Part shown: piece after piece, positions 55,696 through 64,000 of the stretch
Numbering within the stretch: the first letter of the stretch is position 1
How the letters are laid out: each line of letters opens with the position of its first letter
Assembly (NCBI GenBank): GCA_036186865.1
Contig: AP025043.1
Coordinates: 32,711,141 to 32,775,140 of the forward strand
Direction of reading: 5' to 3'
DNA length: 64,000 bases
Source of the DNA: Eustoma russellianum
Lineage: Eukaryota > Streptophyta > Magnoliopsida > Gentianales > Gentianaceae
Position numbers and translations under genes: made by a program
The notes under the pieces: generated by a model
Told to the model about the DNA's origin: nothing
Seen by the model: the letters and a program-made list of their open reading frames with translations, nothing else
Databases searched by the model: none

Positions 55696-58600
55696 TGTAG
55701 AGAAAAAGGGGTTTGAGTGATTTCAAAATATGTGATTTAAATGAATGACATAAAACGTGCATGGTATAAACGAACGTGTGCATGATATTGCTTATTACTT
55801 GCCTTATTTAGCTCATATATAATGATGCCGTACTAACGAGCCATGAAGCGTTAAAGCTTACATCATATGGCAAACATTTGTTGTATTTACACTATTTTCA
55901 GGTGCCACCATTAATGAACTAAACTAGTTCATTAAGTGAAGTACTTAGTTAATTAAACTAAGTAGTTCATTAAAGGAAGCTACATTTGGAAAAGGCACAA
56001 AGGCAACAAGGCTAAGGAAGGATAGTCTTTTCCTCCTCCCCTCATTCAATATACACGCAATATACACATATAAATACATATATTTTCAGATTTTTTGAAA
56101 AAGGCACATACACATGTATTCCAACGTACTACCGACACGTTATATATTTTACGTGCGTACGTTAACGTCACACCACCATACTTAACTCATATCTATGAGT
56201 ATATTCAGGTCTTATATCATATGATATAAGTCATGGTGATGACAAATTAAATACGACACGTTAAAAGGTTCTAAACCAAAAATTGTCGTATCGGGCGAAT
56301 ACCGAAACTTCGCCAACGTGTCACGTACTTACCATAAATAGATGGCCAGCCCCTACACTTCAAAATTGCTCAAAAATTTCGTGCTAATGGTGATATTATA
56401 AGTCATAAAATCATTCCACGTTGGCACACACAAATCACCTCACATTAAGGCCAAATTGTGGAGATTCCAATTTTAATTTTGTCACATGTTAATGGCGCCA
56501 CTTTAGACCAGCCAAGTGCTGAGAATTAAAGTTTATATTATATATATTATGTGTAACATAATATATATAACATGTGCAAAAAGTTAGAATTTAATTAAAG
56601 AAAAATCGGGTAATCGATAAATATCGAAAATTCGGTTTTCTACGTACACAACACATGGAATATTTTTGGCACATCATATGAAACGTATCTAGACACTTTT
56701 TACATATGTCATACATCTTAAAGTGTTCTAGAAAATTAAATTAAGGGCTGATTGGAATATAACATGTGTGTATTGTTAAATATGCACTATTTTACAAAGT
56801 TAGCAAAAATAAAATTCAGCACATACATATACATTATACACGCCACCTACAGCTGAGTTGGAGCATATGTGGAGCCTTGTTGGCATATTGATTGGTCAAG
56901 AATCAATCATACAATGTTGGTGATTTAAAGAAAGAAGCTACAAATGGTAATGTTTTAAACTTTGTCTCATTTGAAACACATGCTGAAAATTTCAGCATGT
57001 GGTTGTTATAGCTGGCCGAAATTTTGCATTAAAATGCATATAATTGGTGTCTTGAATTATGTGGATGATTGGAAGAAGAAATGGAAGAAATTTGAATGAA
57101 ATACAAAGCCATAAATTGTGATATCTTCAATATCACACATGCTGAAATTTTTCAGCATGTGTAGTATGTATCTTGGCCGAAATTGAGGCCATGTGGGTGT
57201 CCAAATTTTATTTCCAATTTGTAAGGATATTTGCTATCAATTGATGATTTATTTTAAAAAGAAAAATCAAAGAAAAATGGAAGTATTTTGAACTTAAACA
57301 CCATGTATCACATGCTGAAATTTCAGCATGTTAATCACTCATTATGGCCGAATTTTTTCCTCCTTTGTGAGATATTATCTTGCTTAACTTTATGTGACAA
57401 TCTTGTGGATTATGGAAATTATGCTATGTTGATTTTTGGCACATGTTTTGAGTGAAATATTCAGATTTTCCAAGTCATCAAATGATGACAACATTCAACC
57501 TATCATGAAGTGCCAAGTAAGCAAAGGTTAAATGATAATCCAATGAGAAGATGCCAAGTAAGCAAGACCATGTCACATTGATTTCTTACATCCTCCCAAG
57601 GACTTAGAAGACAATTTTCAAGAGGGGGAGACTCCAAGGGGGACGGCCATATGTGCTTAAAAGGAAAGAAGATGAGCAAAAACAAGAGACAAGAACAAGC
57701 ATTACATTCTTGAGATCAAAAACGCTAGCCTCTCTTCTTCTACACTCTCTTTCTTTCTTTCTTATTGAAAGCCTATTGTACTTATATTTCTATCCTTGAA
57801 TAGGCTTGTATTATACCACCACATACTCTTTATAATTGTAAAAGATTGATCAAGGTGTGATCAATCTGCATTCTTGCAAGGTGGTGGTGTTCGTGCGTAT
57901 TGTATTCAACGTACAAGGTTTGTAAAGGGTTGGAGTTGGTGTGTAACTCCATCAACCCTGTGGTAAGGTGTATTGCGTGTGTGTGACTAGTGTGACACAA
58001 GCAAGGTGTTCCTCAAAGACTGGAGTAGGTTGTTTATAACCGAACCAGTATAAAATCTCAGTGTCATTTACTTTCAGCACTCATATTCTGTTTCTGCACT
58101 GTTTACTCCTTTTTTTTACGTTCGTAAAAATAGTAAACAATTTTCACAAATCAAGAAAATTTTCAGAAACATAGCCACACGTCCTAGGGTTAATTTGGCA
58201 CAAGTTTCGACCCTTTTGGATAAGTATAAGTCACTCAAACATCCAAAGTTCTGAGACTAGCGCAGTCTGATTTTCAGACTGGCAAAGGTTGAGACTTTGA
58301 GCGTATTTGACTAACTTTCCGAAAGTATTTTTCAAAACTGTTTCAACCCATTCATATAAAACATATAAGGGGTCAATGGTTAAAATTTCAGACCAATTGG
58401 AGTTAAGAACAAATAGGAATAAATTTTTCAAAACAGTCTACCGTTTCTGGCAGATTCGTGCAATCTGACCACCAACTTTTTTTGAAGGGGTTAAAGGTTG
58501 GATTTAAATTTGAAATTTTTAGGAGACCCTCATAACATCTGAGGCTAAGTTCTCTCAAAATTCCAAAATTTTTGGAGACCTATAACCTAGTTTTGAAAAC

Positions 58601-58736
58601 GTTTTAAAACTGGTCCTAAAAACAGAATCTGTTTTCAGAAGTTGAGTTGTTTAGTTTTAAACAAATTTTAAAAATCACACTTTCCGCACCACCTATTCAA
58701 CCCCCCCTCTTCTAATGGTGCCTTGCAGATCCTACA
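55696..58736 (+). repeat. C4: complete solo LTR of the SIRE-like copia
   Basis: 3041 bases, from TGTAGAGAAAAAGG to GCAGATCCTACA, flanked by a near-perfect 5-bp duplication and with no PBS or PPT on either side. It arose by recombination between the two LTRs of a full element. It is the best reference for the family LTR: termini TGTAG...CTACA, palindrome-rich 5' part (55908-55975), TTATATCATATGATATAAG (56212), TATA-like CATAAATAG (56334) and AGTATAAAATC (58046), the three-unit array (56978-57331) and CTCTTTCTTTCTTTC (57747). Confidence 0.95.
56978..57350 (+). repeat. Three-unit palindrome array in copia LTR (reference copy)
   Basis: Each unit has a palindrome, ACATGCTGAAA(A/T)TTTCAGCATGT in general form, followed 12-25 bases later by GGCCGAA. 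Palindromes are at 56978-57000, 57135-57162 and 57310-57331, spaced 157 and 175 bases. The same three-unit layout is visible in C3 (1951, 2109, 2285), C2 and, inverted, C1 (about 4559-4580, 4733-4757, 4892-4913). Confidence 0.85.
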
Positions 58737-59048
58737 GAGCCAGGAGGAGACCATGCTTAAGGACTTTTGTGCTGATATGATGTTTGTATTATGAACTATG
58801 TTGGAACCTTTGAGATTTCTGTTTATCTTGTTTTGTTGGACTAATGTTTTGGGGATTTAACATTCGGTATGCATGTTTATTTCAAAGTTTTAATTCTGCC
58901 TAAATTTTACTACCATGTTAAATGTTAAGATGGGAGTCCATGACATAAGTTATGGATTTTCGCATGTTATACATGACGCTTTGTACTCTCCGTAGTGAAG
59001 TACGGCGGATGCACCGTATTCGGACAATGTCCAGTGCGGGGTGCTACA
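58737..59048 (+). repeat. T2: 5' LTR, last segment
   Basis: The T2 LTR resumes with the C4 duplication (GAGCC) and ends CAGTGCGGGGTGCTACA at 59048. GAAGTACGGCGGATGCACCG (58995-59014) resembles GACGGGTGCACCG in T1 (44427-44439), so the two LTR ends are related. Confidence 0.88.
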
Positions 59049-59050
59049 GG

Positions 59051-59062
59051 TGGTATCAGAGC
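59051..59062 (+). promoter_or_regulatory. T2: primer binding site
   Basis: TGGTATCAGAGC, an exact Met-tRNA primer site two bases after the LTR. The leader up to 59357 shows no gene. Confidence 0.95.
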
Positions 59063-59357
59063 CCAGGCTCTAGATTTCGGGCAGAACGTAGAACTAAGTT
59101 ATGATTTTAGAAATTTAAGTTTGATCTTAGACCTAAGTCATGATCTTATATGAGTGATGGCCTTAGACTAGGACAACTTAGATCGGGTTTAGGATGTAAT
59201 TTAATAATTAATCCTGACTTATAAAATGCGGAACTTTAACGTAAGATGTGTCTTTTCGCTCCCTCGTTTAAAATTTTTTTTGAGAATTATGACCTTTAGC
59301 CAAAATAATTTGGTTTTATCCCAACATTTGTATAAATTTTGACACCCTGTATTGAAG

Positions 59358-60573
59358 ATGGTGCGACCTTGTGGCCGACCTCCTAGGGCTCGAGCAGCAG
59401 CTCAAGAGCCCGTTCCTCCTCAGCCACAAGGCCTTGTTCCTCCTCCACCGGTTCAGGTCCCGCTGCCACCACCACAGGACCAGAATCCTCCTGTTTAGAA
59501 TAATTCACCTCCACCACCGCAAGCACCTATTCCTCCGGTTATTCCTGACGTTAATGCCTTTCAGGCCTTTTGCCAGGTGGTCACACAGATAGGGTAAGGC
59601 CTAATCCATCAGAATGCTTTGCCCCACCCATGTGAACCTGTGAGAGATGCTCAATATTATTTCGAGAAATTGAAGAGGGCTAATGTACCCCCGTTTGAGG
59701 GAATGTTAGATCCGCATATAGCTGAGAAGTGGTTGAATGAAGTCGAGAATTGTTTCGAGCTAATTCAAGCCCCTGATGAGATGAAAGCTCAAGCCATAAG
59801 GCCCTTCTTGTTAAGTGAAGCCAATCAATGGTAGAAGACTAAGTTACACGCCTTGCCAAGGCCAATTGCCTGGAAAAGATTTCTGCAAGAGTTCCATAAG
59901 TTCTACATCCCTCCGTCAATGAAGTTACAAAAGAGGTATGAATTTGAATCACTGAAGCAAGAGCCCGGCATGACCGTAGCAGAATATGCTAATATGTTCA
60001 TTGCATTGGGAAGATTTCAACCGACCACTATGAATGATGAAGAGATGAAAATGCTGAAATTTGAAAGAGGGCTGAACCCGAGGATCAGAACATGGTTAGT
60101 GAATGCAAACCCTGCAAATTTTGGAGCCCTGCTGGATGCCTGTTATAGGATTGAGAGCGATATTATTCGTCGAGATGATGTGGGACAGAAAAGAGAAAGG
60201 CAAGTGACAAGAAATGAGAAGTTCAGAAAGGTAGCCAAGAAGAATTACAGAGGATCTGTTCGTCAAAGGAGATCACAGGGTCAGAATCAGCGCCGCCAGC
60301 AGCCTCAAGCTAATTAGCAAAAGAATCAAGCTCCACCTTAGCAGCCAGCTATACCAGTGTGCCCTAAGTGCCAGAAGAGACATATGGGTGAGTGTCGATG
60401 GAAGACTGGACAATGTTTTGGATGCGGTAAGGATGACCACCTGATTAGGGATTTCCCAAACAGAGGAGCTCAACAACAACAGCAACAACCAAAGAACCAA
60501 CGACCACGTGCAAATGGAAGAGTGCACGTCATGACAGATGCAGATGTTGAGGAGACGGCAGACGTAGTGACTG
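59358..60573 (+). pseudogene. T2: gag of a Tekay/Del-like chromovirus
   Basis: A gag with one uninterrupted reading phase from ATG 59358 (MVRPCGRPPRARAAAQ) to 60573, broken only by five stops: 59496, 59595, 59832, 60315 and 60339, mostly TAG where Gln or Trp is expected. Order: Pro-rich N-terminus; retrotransposon gag domain (59619-60150: YYFEKLKRANVPPFEG, WKRFLQEFHKFYIPPS, EPGMTVAEYANMF); basic region; Gln-rich stretch; and a zinc knuckle CFGCGKDDHLIRDF, in which the last ligand of the usual CX2CX4HX4C is Phe. A second pair, CPKCQKRH, lies just upstream. Gag ends ...ADVVTG at an intron-like segment; unspliced reading ends VVTGKI with TAA at 60582-60584. Confidence 0.9.
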
Positions 60574-60655
60574 GTAAGATTTAAAGTTGTATGCCCTAAA
60601 TATGTTTTTCTTATGCATGCCTATACTGTTGCATAGCTAAATATACAGGATTCAG
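60574..60655 (+). other. T2: putative intron 1 (gag-protease)
   Basis: 82 bases, GTAAGATTTAAAG...GGATTCAG, with T-rich and A-rich content. Removal joins ACT G to GA ACT ATC, giving VVTGTILVCSIPANVLFDSGAS in the correct frame. The alternative acceptor at 60648 (ATACAG) would break the frame. T1 has an equivalent segment at the same phase-1 codon. A stop lies eight bases inside. Confidence 0.75.
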
Positions 60656-61260
60656 GAACTATCTTAGTGTGTAGCATACCTGCAAATGTATTGTTCGACA
60701 GTGGCGCCAGCCACTCATTTATCTCCAGAAAGTTTGCTAAGAATATCGATCATAACTCAGTACGATTAGAATCATCCTATAGAGTACAAGCAGCCGGCGA
60801 TCAGGTGCTTGTCTCTCATCATATTTTTAGAAATTACGCGCTTGAATTCGATGATCAGCAGTTTGAAGCCGATTTAATCCCCATATCCATGAGTGATTTT
60901 GATGTGATTCTTGGAATAGATTGGCTCTCAAAGAACCATGCTCACATTGATTGCCGGAGTAGGCAAGTTATAATCAAGGGTCCCACTTGAGATGAACTAT
61001 CATTCCAAGGAGGAGCCAAGCTAAAGAAACCATCCAAGAAGGTCTATGTTAATGCGGCTCGTGCCAGCCGAGCATTGAATAAAGGCCATGAAGGATTCTT
61101 TGTTTATATCCTAAGTGCTGAGCAAGTGAGTCCCACCCTTGCTCAAGTTCCGGTTGTTAATGAATACCCCGATGTTTTTCCAAACGAATTACCCGGGTTA
61201 CCTCCCGACCGTGAAATTGCCTTCGAAATAAACCTTGTTTCAGGAGCTGAACCCATATTG
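60656..61260 (+). pseudogene. T2: aspartic protease and linker
   Basis: Protease with the canonical VLFDSGASHSFIS active site (about 60685-60725), VQAAGDQVLVSHHIF, and FDVILGIDWLSKNHAHIDC near the end. A TGA at 60988-60990 interrupts the linker; downstream in the same frame is VYVNAARASRALNKGHEGFFVY and NEYPDVFPNELPGLPPDRE, the usual lead into RT. A one-base shift occurs near 61262 at the start of RT. The catalytic part of the protease looks undamaged. Confidence 0.9.
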
Positions 61261-61495
61261 AGGCCCCATATCGGATGGCACTTGCAGAACTGAAAGAGCT
61301 AAAGGAGCAGTTACACGAGTTGTTAGAGAAGAAGCTCATCCGCCCCAGCGTTTCGCCTTGGGGTGCCCCTGTGCTATTCGTAAAGAAGAAATATGGAAGC
61401 ATGCGCTTATGCATCGATTACCGGGAGCTTAACCAAATCACCATAAAAAAAAGTACCCGCTATCCCGGATCGACGATTTATTCGATCAACTCAGG
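61261..61495 (+). pseudogene. T2: reverse transcriptase, exon-like part 1
   Basis: 61275-61450 gives ELKELKEQLHELLEKKLIRP, SVSPWGAPVLFVKKK and RLCIDYRELNQITIK. A slip in an A-run at about 61446-61452 then shifts the frame, and RIDDLFDQLR follows up to 61495. There the sequence changes into the second intron-like segment. The next RT codons (VFSKIDM) are found from 61570. Confidence 0.88.
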
Positions 61496-61569
61496 GTACG
61501 TAACTAACAAGTTTTAGTTCAATTAAGGTTTAAATTTTTCGAAACCCTATCTAAAGAATCTTAATGCAG
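61496..61569 (+). other. T2: putative intron 2 (inside RT)
   Basis: 74 bases from GTACGTAACT to CTTAATGCAG, AT-rich, with a CTAAAG or CTTAATG branch-point-like sequence near the end. It lies between QLR and VS-VFSKIDM, the same phase-0 boundary as intron 2 of T1. Reading through meets TAA after three codons. Confidence 0.76.
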
Positions 61570-62630
61570 GTATCTTGAGTTTTCAGTAAAATAGACATGC
61601 GATTTGGATATTTTCAACTAAAGATTAAGGCTGAAGACATTCCTAAAACTGCTTTCAGAACACGCTATGGACACTACGAATTCCTTGTCATGCCCTTTCC
61701 GGTTTGACCAACGCCCCTGCCGCCTTTATGGATCTCATGAATCGAGTCTTTCAGGATTAGTTGGACAAGTTTGTAGTGGTCTTCATAGAAGATATCTTGA
61801 TCTATTCACCAGATGAGGAAACCCATGCAGCCCATTTGAGGACAGTTTTGAATATCTTAAGAGAAAGACGCTTGTACGCGAAATTTAGCAAATGCGAGTT
61901 CTGGCTGCATAGTGTATCCTTCCTCGGCCATGTCATATCAGAAGATGGTATTTCAGTAGATCCCAAGAAAATCGAGGCCATCACAGAATGGCCCAGGCCA
62001 ACTAATGTTACAGAGGTAAGAAGCTTCCTTGGACTAGCAGGATATTATCGGAAGTTTGTAGAAGGATTCTCAAGGATAGTTGTTCCCCTCACCAGAATGA
62101 CACAAAAGAAAACCAAGTTTGAGTGGAATACCGATTGTGAAAGGAGCTTCTCAGAGTTAAAAGCAAAGTTGACATCTACCCTATTTTGGCTCAGCCCACT
62201 CCTGACGAGAAATATGTTGTGTACAGTGATGCTTTAAAGAATGGTCTCGGATGTGTCCTTATGCAGAAGGATAGAGTGATAGCATATGCATCCTGACAGT
62301 TAAAGCAATTCGAGCAAAACTACCCCATACATGATCTTGAGCTTGCCGTAGTGGTATTTGCTTTGAAGATATGGAGACATTACTTGTATGGTGAGAAATG
62401 TGAGATCTGTACAGATCATAAAAGCCTAAAGTATCTCTTTACCCAGAAAGGACTGAACATGCGGCAACGTAGATGGCTGGAGTTGACTAAAGATTATGAT
62501 CTCTCAATTTAGTACCATCCTGGGAAAGCCAATAAAGTCGCTGATGCGTTAAGTCAAAAGACAAGTCACCCACGTCAACCACCTCTTCATTGAGACATAG
62601 AAGAATTTGGCCTTGAAGAAGTTAACTCTA
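61570..62630 (+). pseudogene. T2: RT part 2 and RNase H
   Basis: VFSKIDM...FQLKIKAEDIPKTAFRT, then an extra C at about 61696-61702 shifts the frame, and GLTNAPAAFMDLMNRVFQD follows. TAG at 61758 replaces the Gln kept in T1. In 61761-62237 the catalytic box reads FIEDILIYS, so the first Asp of the usual FIDD is Glu. SFLGLAGYYRKFVEGFS and the RNase H start YSDALKNGLGCVLMQ follow after a shift near 62190. TGA at 62294 (Arg in T1) and TAG at about 62511 interrupt the RNase H (HDLELAVVVFALKIWRHYLYG, YHPGKANKVADALS). Confidence 0.9.
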
Positions 62631-63690
62631 TGGACGAAGTGCTCCCCAAATTAGTTCTTATTCCTTCAGTGATTGATAGGATCAAAGAGGCCCAGGGAAA
62701 TGATGAAACCTTGAGGAAGATCAAAGAGAAGATGAAAGATAAGCCATCGAATGATTTTGAAGTTCGTAGTGATGGCAGTATGTGGTACAAAGGACGGTTG
62801 TGTGCACCTGAGGACAAGGAGATTAGGGATGAAGTCATGATGGAGGCCCATAACTCACGCTTATCTATACATCCTGGAGCTAACAAGATGTATCAGGACC
62901 TCAAGCAAAGGTTTTGATTGCACGGCAAGAAGAACCAAATAGCCGAATTTGTTGAATGATGTCTTGTTTGTCAAAGGAGAAAAGCTGAGCACCAAAGACC
63001 CGCTGGGTTATTGCAACCTTTAGAAGTCCCTGAATGGAAGTGGGACCACGTCACCATGGACTTCGTGACCGATCTACCAAGAACCAAATATGGAAATGAT
63101 GCTATATGGGCCGTTGTGGACTGTCTGAACAAGTCTGCTCACTTTATGGCCATGTCAATTAAGGCATCTATGGAAAAGTTAGCCTCTATGTATATCGACC
63201 AGATTGTCTTCTTTCATGGTGTTCCTATAAGTATCTTTTGTGATCGTGATCCCTGTTTTACCTCTAGATTTTGGACAGTCTTTCAAAAGGCAATAGGCAC
63301 TAAGATCAGGATGAGCTCTGCTTTTCATCCCTAGACTGATGGCCAATCAGAAAGGACGATCCAAATGCTTTAAGACATGCTTCGTGCTTGCATTCTTGAT
63401 TTTGGATGAAGCTGGGATAAGTGTCTCAAGCTAGTTGAATTCTCTTACAATAACAGTTTCCACAGATCTATCGGGATGGCCCCCTATGAAGCTTTGTATG
63501 GAAGAAAATGCTGGTCCCCACTCTATTGGGATGAGATTGGAGACAAGATATATGCGGGACCCGACCTTGTGGAGCGAACTCGAGAAAAAGTAAAGATTGT
63601 TCGGCAAAGATTGAAGGCAACACAAGATAGAAGTAAGATGTGGGCTGATAAAGACGGAGACCATTGGAGTTTCAAGAAGGGGAAAAAGTT
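62631..63690 (+). pseudogene. T2: integrase
   Basis: HHCC finger: HNSRLSIHPG, then TGA at 62915 (Trp in T1), then CLVCQRRKAEH with both Cys present. Core: catalytic Asp in TMDFVTDLP, second Asp in CDRDPCF, Glu in TDGQSERTIQ, so the DDE triad is intact. TAG at 63332 (Gln in T1) lies just before the Glu motif. Further stops fall in ML-DMLRACILDFG-SWD. The C-terminal part has YNNSFHRSIGMAPYEALYGRKC and SPLYWDEIGDK. Integrase would insert the cDNA, guided by the chromodomain that follows. Confidence 0.9.
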
Positions 63691-64000
63691 TTCTTAAAGG
63701 TATCTCCATCTAAGGGGATCAAGAGATTTGGCGTAAAAGGGAAGTTGAGACCAAGATTCATTGGACTGTATGAAATTCTGGAAAGATTTGGTGAAGTTGC
63801 ATATCGCTTGGCGTTGCCCTCATCACTGTTCCAGTTACATGATGTGTTCCATGTCTCCCAACTTCGCCGGTATGTATATGATCCAAGTCACATCCTTGAG
63901 GATCAGCAGCTGAAGATTGAAGACGATGCGTCCTATATAGAGGAGCCCCTAAGGTCATTGATTGGAAAGAGAAAAACTTGAGGACACGATCTATATCGAT
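63664..64000 (+). pseudogene. T2: integrase end and chromodomain start, cut by window edge
   Basis: The frame shifts once near 63685. 63664-63981 then reads GEKVFLKVSPSKGIKRFG, RPRFIGLYEILERFGEVAYRLALP and VFHVSQLRRYVYDPSHI, the conserved C-terminal module of chromovirus integrases. It matches T1 closely, and the Gln lost in T1 (HVSQLRR) is kept here. A shift at about 63960 continues as a chromodomain beginning (DWKEKNLRTRS) that runs past the window end. Confidence 0.88.

Overview
The window is plant DNA made almost wholly of transposable elements. I found no host gene, tRNA or rRNA. Three kinds of element point to a flowering plant, in a repeat-rich, probably heterochromatic region: SIRE/Maximus-like Ty1/copia elements with very long (about 3 kb) LTRs, L1-type LINEs with a DUF4283-like ORF1 and a C-terminal RNase H, and Tekay/Del-like Ty3 chromoviruses. 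I cannot name the species. Labels used below: C1, C2, C3 = copia elements; C4 = solo copia LTR; C5 = copia LTR fragment; L-A to L-E = LINEs; T1, T2 = Ty3 chromoviruses.

Layout. 1-293 is a minus-strand copia LTR end (C5). 294-484 matches the T1 3' LTR and is best read as the left part of the T1 5' LTR, whose right part lies at 43342-44470. Between these two parts sits a nest of insertions. LINE L-C (minus; tail 485-682, body 38335-43317) contains copia C3 (plus; 5' LTR 683-3239, RT/RNase H 34681-35686, 3' LTR 35907-38334). C3 contains copia C1 (minus; 3' LTR 3240-6191, pol and gag 6428-10967, gag start 31200-31620, 5' LTR 31675-34680). C1 contains copia C2 (plus; 10968-31199, target duplication CAAGT on both sides). 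LINE L-A (11038-17402) lies in the C2 5' LTR and LINE L-B (23021-28432) in its 3' LTR. Counting T1 as the base, this is six levels deep. Two deletions, at about 3239/3240 and 38334/38335, removed most of C3 and parts of C1 and L-C.

To the right, T1 runs from its PBS (44471) to its 3' LTR (49416-50784). Two truncated LINE tails follow (L-E plus, L-D minus). The long T2 5' LTR (about 52298-59048) is interrupted by solo LTR C4 (55696-58736). The T2 gag-pol runs to the window end inside its chromodomain.

Function and decay. All coding regions belong to elements and nearly all are broken. The exceptions are the 1286-codon ORF2 of L-B and parts of C1 pol. C2 keeps gag but has no pol, so it would have depended on a relative for reverse transcriptase and integrase. 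Most in-frame stops in T1 and T2 look like C-to-T or G-to-A changes at Gln, Arg and Trp codons.

Most notable: T1 and T2 share two short AT-rich GT-AG insertions at identical codon positions, one between gag and protease and one inside RT, each with an in-frame stop just inside. They look like spliceosomal introns that would let RNA splicing switch between Gag alone and Gag-Pol. The LINE 3' UTRs also share a repeated stem-loop whose pairing is kept while its sequence varies, and several LINEs sit in (TA)n runs.
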